A stretch of 64,000 nt of DNA from Gentiana macrophylla. Its lineage: Eukaryota > Streptophyta > Magnoliopsida > Gentianales > Gentianaceae. Under the pieces are notes generated by a model. That model had not been told where the DNA came from and did not search any database. It worked only from the letters and a program-made list of their open reading frames with translations. This document shows, in pieces, positions 46,148 to 58,077 of this stretch. Both the position numbers and the translations under genes were made by a program. Location: NCBI GenBank assembly GCA_026214975.1, contig JAOBSW010001229.1:62001-126000 (forward strand), read 5' to 3'. Position 1 is the first letter of the stretch, and the number at the start of each line of letters is the position of its first letter.

Positions 46148-47439
46148 TGACACCACAATGAAATGTCGAAGCTATGATGCCACATTGTATTCACTCAATT
46201 GTGCCATTAACGACGTCCTTAATTATACTCTCTCAACCCATGAATTAGGATGCTACTGTACTCTATTTCATCACAACATGATCCTTTTGTTTGGTTTTTG
46301 TTAAAGGCATCACAACTAACCTATTCCTATATGTGTGTGTGTGTTTATTGTGAATACGTGGGAAGAAGTTTGTACTGTTTTATTATTATTATTCGAGGAA
46401 CATGCGTAAAATATTGTTCAAGTTGAAGCGTTAATGTATCTTCTATTACTGCTGCTATTACTGTTATTTTCTTATTACTCCCCTCCAAAGCAACGCCAAG
46501 AATGAGGTTCGAATACATACGAAACGTTTTTAGCTTTCACGATAACAACATGTCGTTTCATTTTGTAATTTATTTTTATCGCTCACACCTAAGCACATGA
46601 GATATAATATATGGTCAATTTTCTTTTTTCCGTCCATACGAGCTGGGGAGCCATGTTTTTCATCCAGTTAGCTTTTCAGCCAATGTTATTTGAAGATCCT
46701 TTACAAGAGGAATGTCCAAAGGATTCATTCCTTGAAGGCAATGTTCAACTTGTTCTGTATTTGATCTTGTGTGTGTTTTTTTCCCGGGTAATAAGCTTCA
46801 GGTCGACATTGAAATATCACTTGTTTTTAAAGCGGATCCATTAAAGCATAGAGACACGAACAATGATAGAGACATAGGCGCTTTTCAATTTTTTATCCAT
46901 AGAATTGAGATGTGTATGCAGTAGTTGATGTAAGATTAGTTGTAGGCTATCGGTATTGCCGGGGCCAAGAATTGCTTGGTCTTCTTCTTTACAAACGGTA
47001 GAAATTTATGAGTTGAAAGCCAAGAATGGCGCTCGGTATCCCCAGAGCAAATAAATTGGAGCCTGGGCAAGTCAAAGATGGTTCACATCAAATGACAAAA
47101 TTATCCCTGTCCTCCCCTCCTTGTATTTCTCCATTCAACTCCCATCTTCGTCCAGCTTTCCCCTCCATCAAAATGGCAAAGCACAAAAATTCATACCACG
47201 CATTATCAAAATAATGATGGTTAAAACGACAACAATTACCATATTTATCCTTAATTTAGTTGACTGTTGAATTTACTCAACAGAATAAGAAAACTGGAAT
47301 CTCTGGGGCTCTTCAACACACACAATATATATAACCCAAGCCCAAGTTGAACGCTTGGCAATTAAACAAAATTCTGATTCTAGTGTTGAAGAACAATTGC
47401 TGATGTTAAGGATTCAGGATCCAAAATAGGTGGTATGGA
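46148..47439. other. 3' flank and intergenic sequence
   Basis: Nothing convincing in either strand. A TG microsatellite lies near 46332-46343. Frames at 46611 and 47026 look random. Confidence 0.4.
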
Positions 47440-47757
47440 TGCCGAGAAGCCTGAGTTTTCCGGAAATTGCTTAGTTTTATTGTTAAATCCGTTTGGCAAA
47501 TCATCTGATTCTTCAATCAAACGAAAAGAAGCCTGAGTTTTCCGGAAATTCTATAGAAGCAATTGCAAATGATAGTTCAATTACAAATATTCTCCACAGA
47601 AACGAAGAAAATACACAACTAGGTTCTGAAAGCAATGACATTGAAGGGTCGGGATTGGTGGATGCCTAAAAGAATAAGAATTCATATGGTGAGGATTTGT
47701 TGTTGTTTCAAATCGAAGAAGAAGCAGAAAGCATTTCACCAATAGGAGAAGAATGAG
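47440..47757 (+). pseudogene. Coding-like fragment of unknown gene with internal duplication
   Basis: The word AAGCCTGAGTTTTCCGGAAA occurs twice (about 47447 and 47531) and opens two related peptides (KPEFSGNCLV and KPEFSGNSIE). The second frame stays open for about 45 codons, stops at a TAA, then continues in frame to a TGA at 47755 (EEEAESISPIGEE). It looks like part of a host gene with decayed repeats. I do not recognise it. Confidence 0.3.
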
Positions 47758-48154
47758 ATTTATTAGGCATGCAGGTCGGAAGAGAAGGGGAGGTGTGAGG
47801 TGTCAGCGGAAAATTTAGTATCGCTCGAAGAATCGATGGGGAAGAATGATGAAGAAGAGGGTATTTGTGTCTTTTTAATCATACTTATTAGAAATTGCGC
47901 TGGCTTTACCTTTTTGCGCCCTGGCAATACCAGACGCCGGCAAGAATTGCCAATGAAACTAAACATGCCAGCATATATAAATAACATACAAGCTAAATTA
48001 ATTAATGGCTCCCCACCATAGATCACAAGCAAAATAAAGCCCCATAGTATGACAACAAAGTATCACCAGAGTGTATATAAGCAAAAAAAGGATACAATGA
48101 AGTCATTGGCCACAGGCGGCAGCCTCAGCAAAATGTAAAAATAGCAAGAAAAGA
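47758..48154. other. Spacer, no gene seen
   Basis: Short frames on both strands look random. Confidence 0.35.
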
Positions 48155-49588
48155 TCAAGTCTCCCGAGTAGGATGGGCACTAGGATCCACCGGAGTGATC
48201 TCCTCATCAACCAAACCCGCATCAATCACATCATCAACCGCCGTCTCATCATCGCCCGGAAGGGGTACACCCGCAGCATGCAACTCCTCGGTAAGAACCT
48301 GGGCCGCTAACATCACCGAAGAATCAACAAGACAAGGAGCCTCAGGATTGTCTATCAAAGTGACAGGGACGTCAACGGAAAACATGTCAACCAGAGTAGA
48401 ATCAGCAGGCAAGGGTAAATCAGACGGTGGAACCTCAACCTCAATCTCATCACTAGGCACAGACTGCACAGTCGGGGTAGCATTAATATTAGGAGTAGGA
48501 GGAGGAACAGCCCATGGCTCATACACACAAGGGGTAGAAGTAGAACTCATGCGGGGAAAAGCATCGGGATCAAAGCTAGCCCCACCATGTGCAATTCCAT
48601 CCACCACAGAACGAACACCACGAATACCACTTCTCCAATCATCAGCCCAAACACGTTGCCTCTCAAAACCCGCATGAATATCAGAACGTAAGGCAGCTAT
48701 GTCAGCACGCAAATCCTCAATGTCGGAAAGATAAACTTGTTTACGCTGCAGCTTAGGTGGTGGGGCAGGAGCAGTGGCAGCAGCAGAAGAGGAAAAGGAC
48801 GAAGCGATAAGCCTAGCACCTATGATGGGCGAAGTGGTCTGGCTAATCTGGTATTGGGGAAGGGGATCTTCCGGCGGGATCTTCCGGCGGCCTTCTTCCT
48901 TTGTGACATATTTAATGATGGCTTTATGAATGACATAGCCAACATGGATAGGGGTCTTCGTCAGAATGGCATAGATGGCGAGGGCTTCCTTCCGGTTGAT
49001 GCTTTGAAAGTGGGATGAAGGGATGAGGCAGAAATGCACAAAATAACTCCAAACCTTAGCCACAGAAGATACACCATAATAATCAAAACGGCCCTGATCC
49101 CAAATGGCATTCCGATCAAGAAAATTCTGAGCCTCCATGACTTTGGCGGACTTTTTTGAGGAGTCCTTCAATCCCAAACGAACTCATAGTGTTCCTCAAC
49201 TGGAAAATCGGGAATGCCCAAATGCTTCATTATGGCTGCTGGAGAAAAGTCAACGGTCACGCCCCTAATCTCGACGGAGGTGGTGGTCTTATCGGTTCCA
49301 TTTCCATAGATTAGGCCAAAGAATTCCTGTACGAGGGTAACATTAAACTGCTTCGTGGGGTGGGCGACATATTTGGTCCAGTTCCTGCGCTTCACTTCTT
49401 CAGCAATGGACTGGTCTACAGCAGGGAGGTCAATACCACGTTCAAGGTGTAGGTTCCTCTTTCGGATACGATTAAGGAAAGAGGCAGCCTTGCCGCCGCC
49501 GCCCTTCTTGGCGGTGGAACTGCGGGTTTTAAGGGAAGAAGGTGATCGGGTACGTTTCTTGGAGGGTGGGTGGTTCTTAGGTGCCATG
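48155..49588 (-). pseudogene. Plant transposon-protein-domain gene, one frameshift
   Basis: The first frame starts MAPKNHPPSKKRTRSP (49588), basic and nuclear-signal-like. It continues with VQEFFGLIYGNGTDKT, VEIRGVTVDFSPAAI and LGIPDFPVEEHYEF, the same domain type as the third ORF of the Athila-like element. A single frameshift near 49172 leads to the second frame (48155-49177): helical EALAIYAILTKTPIHVGYVI, a short coiled-coil-like part (DLRADIAALRSDI), and a Pro/Asp/Val-rich tail to 48155. No LTRs were found close by. It could be a remnant of an Athila third ORF or an adopted host gene that has lost its frame. Confidence 0.6.
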
Positions 49589-49647
49589 GTCAACTGAATG
49601 GAGCAGAACAACAAACACAGGTACGTACAAAACAAAAGCCAAATCAC

Positions 49648-50795
49648 CAGCTGAATTTACCAAAATTAAAGGTTAAAAATTGACAAGATCAAGTCCCCAG
49701 CCATTACCTGATGATGATTGACAACAATAAAAAGAGCGTGACAGGAGGTGTAGAGTGCCGGAACTGATGCTCGCCGGAAAATGGAGAAAGACAGAGGAAG
49801 CAACGCCGTTACTAGCAGCTGTCTTCAAATCGCAACAGGGAAAAAAGGGTTGGGGGTGCGAGTGTTTTGGAAAAGAAAGAAAAAGAAAGTGAAGATGGAA
49901 GCTTGTATGATTAGGAGGAAGACCAAATGTATGTGGAGGGGTTGTCGTGAAAATGAGGAGCTGGCTTCTGAGGCGGTTGGAAACTTGGTGGAATACTTGT
50001 GGGGTGGGGGTTGAGTGGGGTTGGGGGTGGGTGAGGCGGGTTATTTGGGAGGGAAATAAAAAAAGTTGAAATTTGAAAAGAAAGTTGAAAAAAAGTTTAC
50101 CCTCCAAACTAAATAAATAAATCTTATATAATATTTTTAAAGAAAAAACTGTCAATTAACCCGTTTTTTCCCAATTGACCCGGCAAATAACCCGCCTTGG
50201 CCCTGTATACCATCCTCTCCCCCACCCCACGTTCTGCTTCCGGTAAGAAAAGGGAAAAACTTCCCTCCCACTAACTTTTGCCCAACTTCCCAAAGAGCCC
50301 GGATCCCGCGGTACAATCTCCTCGCCGGTCTGCAGTCTGACCGAAACGACGTCGTTCGATCCAAAACTACACCGTCCGTCTGATACGCAGGCGTCAATCT
50401 GCGTCGTTTGCCACGGCACTTCGCCGCACCTTTTCACCTTTTGTACCGGCGGGGATCCTCAGTCCTTCCCCAAACCCACTCCCACTAACTTTCTCATCCC
50501 ACTCCCCGTAACTCCCATCCTATTTCTTCCCACTGGATGCAATTAATTGCCGGCACTCCATACTCCCATCCTCCTTTGAAATCCCTATTCCTGAAACCAA
50601 GCATAAGAACTTACCTGGTTATTCAACCAAGAATCAAGTCAATGTTATCATTGGTTTTATTGATTCAGGTCAGGTCACTCCTCTGTCTTTTTTCCTTATA
50701 TAGTAGTTCCTTTTGTTTCATGTATATTATAGCTTGGATTTTGACATTATGGTATAGGGATTTGGCCTGAATCTCCAAGTTTTAGTGATTACGGC
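49648..50795. other. Intergenic region upstream of the RING gene
   Basis: Pyrimidine-rich on the plus strand from 50160, which is common in plant promoters and 5' leaders. TTATATAGTA at 50696-50704 may be a TATA-like box for the RING gene. No separate gene is visible. Confidence 0.4.
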
Positions 50796-51212
50796 ATGCC
50801 TCCGGTACTGTCGACAAACCTATTGCATGATGAAGCATTGAATGATTCTCCTGATTGGCAAACTTTTAGCCTGATCTACGGCAGCGGCGATGGCGCAATT
50901 GAAGAGGCGGAGGAATACGTGACGGCGGCGTCTTCTTCGTGGTCGTGTTCGAGTCAGGGAAGAGTATGTCGTGATGAAATAGAGAGGAACGAGGAGACGG
51001 AGGATACGGCGTCATCTGTTGGAGCTAAGATGGTGACGTGGGTGGATGATGCTAATTCAAAGGAGGAACTATTATCCACTTCGATGAAGGAGGAGAATGC
51101 TGCAGAGGAAAAGAGAATAAGCACGGATAGTCCTCCCACCGACGATTGCTGCCCTATCTGTTTCTGTGACTTTTCTGTTCCTGTTAGAGCTCCTTGTGGC
51201 CATTGGTATTGC
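50796..51212 (+). CDS. RNF170-like RING finger protein, first coding exon
   Basis: The exon begins MPPVLSTNLLHDEALNDSP and has an acidic, Ser-rich stretch, then PPTDDCCPICFCDFSVPVRAPCGHWYC. This gives the first cysteines and the histidine of a RING finger with spacing like plant RNF170-type E3 ubiquitin ligases, which usually also carry membrane segments in later exons. The exon ends at GCG before GTAATA, a good donor; reading on meets a stop at 51261. The second half of the RING is not found before 51771, where an RPA-like insertion and gypsy elements begin. The gene is either split by a very long intron or truncated. RING-type activity is known for the family; the target is unknown. Confidence 0.65.
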
Positions 51213-51771
51213 GGTAATACCTGTCGGTATTTTGTGTTCACTTTTTATTCATTTTCTTGAGCTTTGATAGTATGAGTTTATTTACTGGTGCTTGCCAAGG
51301 ACCTGTGAAATTGTCGAAAACTCGAAATGCAATAACCTAAGTATGCGTTAGCTTTGGATATCCCTGTCCACGGTATATTTTGGAGCTGAGTAGCTGCAAT
51401 TATGCTGTAGATACTTCGTCTCTGTCTATCTTGGAAGACAGATGGACTTGAGCAATCTGATTGAGCGAAGGGTGTGTCATTTTAGTTGTTTTCTTGATTG
51501 ATTGGAGTAGGCTATTGTAGCTGTAAACTACCAGTTGCTAAGTCCACTGTGGTAGCCAAAAAAGAAATGTATTATGTTGCAGGATTCTTTATGAAATGGT
51601 GTTTGCTTTTGTTTTGTTATCTTTCAGGTTGAGCGAAAGGGAATGCAACTTTAGGGGTTTTCTTGATTGATTGGAGTAGGCTATTGTGAATGTAAATTGC
51701 CAGTTGCTAAGTCCACTTATTTGCCAAAAAAGAAATGTATAGGAATTCTCTTTTTCCTCTCCGGTCTCACG
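51213..51771 (+). other. Intron-like sequence of the RING gene with a duplication
   Basis: A block of about 105 bp, including TTTTCTTGATTGATTGGAG and CAGTTGCTAAGTCCACT, occurs twice (51461-51570, 51631-51742). No second RING exon is visible. Confidence 0.55.
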
Positions 51772-51795
51772 ATCTTTCTCTGATCATCCTCTAAT
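51772..51795. repeat. 24-bp direct repeat, left copy
   Basis: It begins ATCTTTCTCTGATC and ends CATCCTCTAAT. An exact copy lies at 53818-53841. The two copies bracket the RPA1-like gene. Confidence 0.85.
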
Positions 51796-51975
51796 GCACG
51801 GGAATGTTATGCAGGAAAAAAGATGGATGCAATCGTTACATATGTATAAGGTGATAAAAAAAGTAGGAAGCAAAAATTAAAATATAAAAAAAAAAAAGAT
51901 TGCATGACTTGAATATAAATCCAACAAAATTGCATTTACAATGAATAGTAATAAGAATACAAAACGTCCAACATA

Positions 51976-53769
51976 GGTTCATGGATTGCTGTTTTGTTCA
52001 CATGCACGTTTGAAAGCTTGAGTGCATGCATCACACCAATCAACTTTCGAAACAAAAGCAACGTCTAATGGTGTGTTAAGCTGCGGGGTTGATGGAGCGT
52101 GTACAATGAATGTATAGCGTGCTCCAATGCAACGTTTCAAATGATCATCGAAAGTGCGATGACCATCTTCCTGCAATTGTGTGAAATTGAATAATATGAA
52201 GGTCTAACGATCATTAATATGAAAGATATTAAAAATACTTATTAAAATATGAAGTGGAGTGAAATGTACCGAAGTCAGCATATTATGTAAATATGGAGCG
52301 GAGCAACGAAGCACATATGCAGCACGTCCATCAAGCAAGCGAATGGTTCCGGTTTTGGATGAGTCCATTATATCAACACGAACACGGTAACTACAAAAAT
52401 CTGAACATGTTAAGGGAGAACAATGAAAATGAGACGATGTTGGGTAGTTGAATGGGTGTGTACCGCACTATGGGGGTCACTTGCTTATTGCAGGTATAGC
52501 AATAGCGGAGGCCATTATATAACTCAAACACTTCATCATTACAATGATTGCATGCCTCGTAAAACATGTCATCTGTGTGAACATAGGTGATTGTAGCTAC
52601 ACAACGGAAATGTTTGACCTGCGATAACATGACATTTACACTCAATGTGAATAGCATTGATATACATATAATTATAGAAATAAATTCATAAAACGTAAAA
52701 ATATACACTTGGGATAAATTTAATGTCATGTATTGTAGATGGCTTTGAATCAGCAATCATAAGCTTGATGTTGGTGTTGTGTGGTGACTTGCGTATCCAT
52801 TTAACCATACTCTGAGCACATGCAGTGCGTGTATACCTGTAATGTTGTTTAACATTCACAATTTAACCATAATAACATAAGATTTTATTTTCAGAAAAAA
52901 CCAATGTTAAATATAGTATTACAACACATACCATGTATGAACGTCCTTGCATACGTTCCACTCCTTATTAACATACAATGTAGTAAACGGTGTTGTGCAC
53001 AATGTTGTCCCTATACGATATGAGGAAGAAGGGTTAGAAAAGTTGTTCATAATTCATCCAACCGAAAAGTTTAGGTCATACCCTTGTAGTCCTGTACAGA
53101 GACACCACACGCCAATAAGGTTTGGTTAGCCTCAATATTTGTTGATAAAACCTCCCCGTCATGGATGGCGAAATCTCCCCACAATGTCATGTGCATCACG
53201 GTCATGCTGTGACATGTATGATGTTAAATTATCATGTAAGAAGCAAGTATAAAGTGTACATGGTGGTAAAAGATGCATGTGTCCTAGTATTAAAATACAT
53301 TTGTCCATGTATAAAAATGTGAATGAGGTAATGCAAATTCATATGTACGTGTTGTCTACTACCAACAATTCACGCGTAGACTGTCCAAATATGGTGTCCT
53401 GACAGGAAGAAGCAGAAACCACCAAACAAAGAATATCTGCATAGTTATAGTGTAAGTATATAATATGATGACATGGCAACATCAATATTCGTTGAAAATG
53501 TACATACCAAATAATCGTCTGTTGTGATGCATTACAGGTGTAATGGCACTTAACTCTTGGAAAGAGAACATAAATCGAGGTATGGTATCATCCAATTTGA
53601 AGAATTTTATGATTCGACTTCTAGTCGTAATAAGAAGTTGGTGCGGTAACTGCGAAAAGTGATAGCCAGGCGTCCGTAGTTCAACTTGAATTCCTGACAA
53701 ACAGTAGACAATGCCTTCGACGAATTGGTTGGCTAGAGAATCATCATCACAGACTCTTCCCTGCATCAA
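51976..53769 (-). CDS. RPA1-like single-stranded DNA-binding protein, spliced
   Basis: Roughly eight exons can be read on the minus strand. Exon 1 (53769 to about 53508) starts MMQGRVCDDDSL and ends at a GTATGT donor. Later pieces read CLVVSASSCQDTIFGQSTR (about 53436-53354), MTLWGDFAIHDGEVLSTN (about 53207-53083), LYVNKEWNVCKDVHTW, and KWIRKSPHNTNIKLMIADSK. The zinc-ribbon exon (about 52620-52466) has CNHC and CYTC, then RTIRLLD-type OB sequence, and the last exon ends RACEQNSNP at 51979. These are the second and C-terminal OB folds of RPA70. I see no stop inside the exons. RPA1 binds single-stranded DNA in replication and repair; short RPA-like genes also travel with plant Helitrons. Exon limits are approximate. 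Confidence 0.75.
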
Positions 53770-53817
53770 AGTATTCTAAAAAATGGAACGATTATATATA
53801 TGTATGACTTATGTCCC

Positions 53818-53841
53818 ATCTTTCTCTGATCATCCTCTAAT
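53818..53841. repeat. 24-bp direct repeat, right copy
   Basis: Identical to 51772-51795. It lies about 49 bp upstream of the RPA1-like start and directly beside the tandem array at 53844. Confidence 0.85.
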
Positions 53842-53843
53842 AT

Positions 53844-54188
53844 AAGGCCGAGCTGAGGTCGGTCTTATAGAAGGCTCGCCCGAAGGCGAGTTCCAAATAT
53901 GAGGCCGAGCTGAGGTCGGTCTTATAGAAGGCTCTCTCGAAGGCGAGTTCCAAATATGACGCCGAGCTGAGGTCGGTCTTATAGAAGGCTCGCTCGAATG
54001 CGAGTTCCAAATACGATGCCCAGCCGAAGCATCGGTCTTGTACAAGGTTCGCTCTTAGGAGAATTCCAAATATGATGCCGAACTGAAGTCGGTTGTATAA
54101 AAAGTTCGCTCTTAGGCGAATTCCAAATATGATGCTGAACTGAAGTCGGTCTTATAAAAAGTTCGCACTTAGGTGAATTCGTTGTTCG
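53844..54188. repeat. Tandem array of six 57-59 bp units
   Basis: Units start at about 53844, 53902, 53959, 54016, 54075 and 54132. Each holds GAGCTGAGGTCGGTCTTAT and an inner palindrome CTCGCTCGAAGGCGAG or a variant. The first three are most alike. The array lies between the 24-bp repeat and the minus-strand gypsy gag, probably in the gypsy. Confidence 0.88.
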
Positions 54189-54281
54189 GAACTAGGGAGA
54201 GTGGGTCCCTAGGCCCATAGCTTACTTCCTGAAAGGGGATCTGTCTTTCTCTGTTCGCCTGTACGCTCCCTGCTCGGGCGT

Positions 54282-55720
54282 TTAGGTTGCCAACCTCAAA
54301 TGCACTGCCAGGGCCTCCCATAATAGTTTGATGGTGTTAATTGGCCGATTGTCCATCTGTTGATCTTTATCCGGAGACCGATCTCTTCTTCGCTGAGGCT
54401 CTCCCTGCCGATTGCGATCTCGGTTGTAGTTCCTCTGCGGGTAGTCCCGTCGTCCTCGACGTTCGCCATACTGAGGTCTTTCCACCACCTCATCCAACTT
54501 CCCTTTTGCAATTGTTGCATCCACGTCTCGTTGGAAATCTCTACAGCTGTCCAGATCATGCCCAGTGTCTTGGTGATAGGTGCAGAACTTGTTCTTGTCT
54601 TTTCGGTCCAGGGGGCTTTGCAATGGAGTAGGAGTTCTCGCTAAGCCCTTTCTATCCATAATTGCAAGCACTTTCTCCCGAGGCCTGTTTAACACCGGGA
54701 AGTCTCGCGGTTACAAGGTGCTTTTCTTCTCGGATCATCCCATGGCCGATCCGATCGTACGATCTCCAGACAACTTCCTTCTCTTGTCAAAAGTATCTTC
54801 GGCCTTATCCTTCTTAGGCTCTGACTTTTCCAATTCTCGCTTCAGCAGATTGGCTTCTTCTCCTTGACAATGCTTGAACGCTATCTCCACGCACTCTTCT
54901 AAAGACGCAGGGAGCTTGCTGCTCAGCTTGGCGTATAGCCTCCCTAAGCCTTATTTGGCTACCCAGGAGCAACTGTTCATGTCACGTAGTCCTTCCACAA
55001 AGGACGCGATCCGAACATGATCATCGGCGTCTCGCACTTGAAGTGACTCTTCACTGAACCGCTTAAGGTATTGTAACGTGGTTTCATTTTTCTTCTGTTT
55101 GAGAGAAAACAAGTGGGTAGCATTCTTCTGAAACGGCTTCGCCGTAATAAAAGCATTGAGGAACCTCTTTCCTAGCGTATCAAAGTTGTAAATTGTCCTG
55201 GCCGGTATCTTCTTGAACTATTCTCGAGCTCGGCCGGTGAGCAGTGCTGGAAACGCCTTGCACTTCATCTCTTCCGGGGCATAGTCGAGATTCATGTGCG
55301 TGAGATACTGGAACAGGAGATCCTGAGGGTCTTTGGTTCTATCGTAGGGCTCCAACTTTGGGATCTTGAACCTTGTTAGTCGGGGATAGTTGTCAATCTG
55401 CTCGGAAAAAAGAGATTCGAGGGCCAGGAGTACGGATCTTCTTCTAGCTATGGCCTCGAGTTCGGCGTGAGCTGCCTCCATCGCCTAGGGCACGACCAGC
55501 TGCTTTCTCAGATTTGATGAAGTCGACGGATCATCCCTTTTGGCTCTTTTATGCCTAGGAGGAGAAGGAGTTTGCTGCCAGGTCCCATCATTGGGGTCAT
55601 CCTCCTCCAGATCTTGTTCCTGTGAATTCTCCCCCGATGGATCTCCGCCCTGCAGATCCTGATCCAGTGAGTTTTCCTCGAGGGGATCCTCTTCCTCTAG
55701 ACCTCCCAGGTCTTCATCTT
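54282..55720 (-). pseudogene. Tat-like gypsy gag, degraded
   Basis: Starting after an acidic N-terminal stretch (GGLEEEDPLEENSLDQD), the minus strand reads MEAAHAELEAIARRR (55481), then FKIPKLEPYDRTKDPQDLL and PEEMKCKAFPALLTGRARE, the usual gypsy gag core. Frames further on (about 55200-54720) carry RFLNAFI-like and RIASFVEGLR-like segments with stops. The C-terminal frame (54282-54695) has KFCTYHQDTGHDLDSC, a CCHC-like zinc motif typical of Tat-group gags, followed by an Arg-rich tail. Stops near 55217, 54950 and 54715 show it is dead. Confidence 0.8.
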
Positions 55721-57164
55721 TGATAAGTTCCTAAAAAGTCGAATAATTCTAGATGTTTTGGACTCAGTTTGGTGTCGTGTGGTGCTATTTTGTGATGTTT
55801 TTATCCTTTTTGGTCTAGATTACTGCGGATGATTAAATTATTGCAGGATGATTCGAGATTAGAAGAAAAAGGCCCAAAAGGCGGAGCTAAAATGGAAGAA
55901 CTCAAAAACCAGCCTCTGTCACACCCCGGGTGTGACAGTTTCCAGAAATCTGATCCTGACCAACGAAATGTTCTGATTGGTCGAAATTTCACCAACGCAT
56001 TTTCTATCATATTGGCGTGATTTTCAGTGAAAAATGAGGAGCCCACACACTAGAAGAGTCCAAGATTGATAGATATTTGATTTTAGAGATTTTCTTGATT
56101 AAATTAATTATGGAAACTTATCAAATTATGTAATTATCCCTTTTTTAATCCCCCAAGTCATACAATTCATGATTCGTGCCTCCCCATCAGTTTTTTTAGT
56201 CGACATTTTCCTCTTTTCTTCATCATCTTCTCTCATCCCCAAAACAAGGATTTTAGGTTTAAGAAATTCAAGAACTAATCTTTTTCAAGGTTTGATTATT
56301 TATGCGATACTTTGACGGTTTCTTTCTCTCAATTTTCTCATTTTCTTTATTTATTTATTTTTCTTGTCAAAGTATGTATTATATGATTGAATCTTGGAAT
56401 CTTGATATGAAACGTGAGTAGATATCAGTTTCTAGGATTAGGAGAAACCCAGACATGAATATATGATGTAAAAAACTCAACCTTTCCCTTGTTTTATGAA
56501 ATTGATGCTTATAAATTGGTTCTTGTATGCTATTCTTGTATGATTGTCGAAATTAATAGCTCGAGAGGGTGAATAATCGCGATTCTACGTAGAGAAATTA
56601 TTCGATTAATTAGTGACCGAAAAAGTACAAATTAATTGATACTCTAGGAAACATGAATTGAATATAGGGTTTTATTGGAATGAAAATTTGGTAAAAACCT
56701 AGATGGCATGAAATTATGGTTCTGTAAGGGATCTAAATTCATTCTTCATCGTGGGAAACCGTGTGTAGTTTGAGTCTAGGTACAATCACGAAAATAATTC
56801 GAAAGAATATTTTTGTGACAAAATTTGATAATTGCCTTTATAAGTATAAAATTCGTATCTTGGGGGAAGTATTGTTGGTAAGTCATATAGTAATTCCGTG
56901 GTGACTCCGAAATCCTAGAAATGCTTTTAAATTGGATCTTTACCTAAATCTTGAAGTTCTTGGTTCATAGTTGTACTTTCTTTATTTTCTTAAATTTTAG
57001 GATTTTTAGATAAAAACCTACAAACATTTGATTTGTCTAGCTAATATAAATCGAGAATTGTTTGGTGATTGACTACAAGTCCCTGTGGGATCGACATCCT
57101 AAGTGCTACTCGATAAGCCGTGCGCTTGCGGTAGGATTTAGTGATTATATTGAAAATCACAACA
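55721..57164 (+). repeat. Solo LTR (1444 bp) with target duplication ATCTT
   Basis: The sequence begins TGATAAGTTCC and ends ATCACAACA, with ATCTT on both sides (55716-55720, 57165-57169). Joining the flanks restores a continuous acidic reading frame of the minus-strand gag, which supports the boundaries. Its 3' part (CCCTGTGGGATCGACATCC, then GTGCGCTTGCGG) looks like plant gypsy LTR ends in plus orientation. No internal sequence remains. Confidence 0.88.
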
Positions 57165-58077
57165 ATCTTCCTCGTCCTCTTATGCCAATACAACATTGAG
57201 AACAACCTCTTTTGTTGCGTCATCTAGGGCCGTGAGTTGGTTTACCAACGCTTGGTGGGTTGCGTCGAGAGAGACTTCTTCCTACTGCTGGTTCTGGTTG
57301 TTAGCATCTGATTCCGTCGCATTGTTAGTGTTGCTTCCATTGGCGGCTTGTTGTCGCGTGGTCACCATGTTGATTCTGGAGCTTTTCCTGAGATTACCAA
57401 ATAAAGGACCCTCTTTCTTGCTCCATTGACGATTCCAAAAATCGCTTGTATAAACTTTAGGGTTCTTTCTTTAGTGATAACCTAATGGGGCTTATAGAAT
57501 ACAGAAAACGATGAAAAGAGAGGGGGTGGGTTTGAATGTTTTAGACTGCACTTGATGATGGATCAAGCTGCTTACGTATCCAATGCTGGGATTGAAATCA
57601 AGTCTTCGTAGTTCCTTAGGGATCGTTTATATAGAGAGGCTTATGCCCTAGAGTTAGCGTGTGGCGTGTCCATGGTGGACATTGATTGGCGTGTTCCCTA
57701 AGGAAAAAGATTTTGACTAGTTGTTAAGGGTGAAAATCTATGTTTTATTATGATATATTTTATGGTATTTTTCCCCCTTAATTGGATTAATTGCATAATA
57801 AATAGCCCTTATATGGAAATATTGAGCATACTAGGTTTTTAAGGACTTAATCGCAATATTGAATAAATTATGTGTTTTCATCGTGAATTATAATTAATTG
57901 GACTTTATTACAGTTTTGCGATGTTTTCCATGTCGTATAGGTATGTTCATTGTGCTCAAATGATGATCAAAAGGGTTAAAATTCGAGCTATAAAGATTTA
58001 AGAGGAGATAATGATCGCATGGAGTGGACAGGAAAAGAGATAGAGATGATTTAATCATGTTTTATTCGGTGAATCTG

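Larger units (their letters stand above)
53844..57721 (-). mobile_element. Tat-like Ty3-gypsy retrotransposon, gag end only
   Basis: On the minus strand, a truncated LTR region (57427-57721, with a TATATAAAC box near 57630), a leader, gag (55497-54282) and the tandem array are present. A solo LTR interrupts the leader/gag start. The pol genes are missing. The outer part is cut by the gypsy LTR at 57722, and the left part ends at the 24-bp repeat. Confidence 0.7.

Noticed and set aside
47026..47214. Small coding gene of 62 codons
   Set aside because: No domain, no codon or context support, and surrounded by non-coding sequence.
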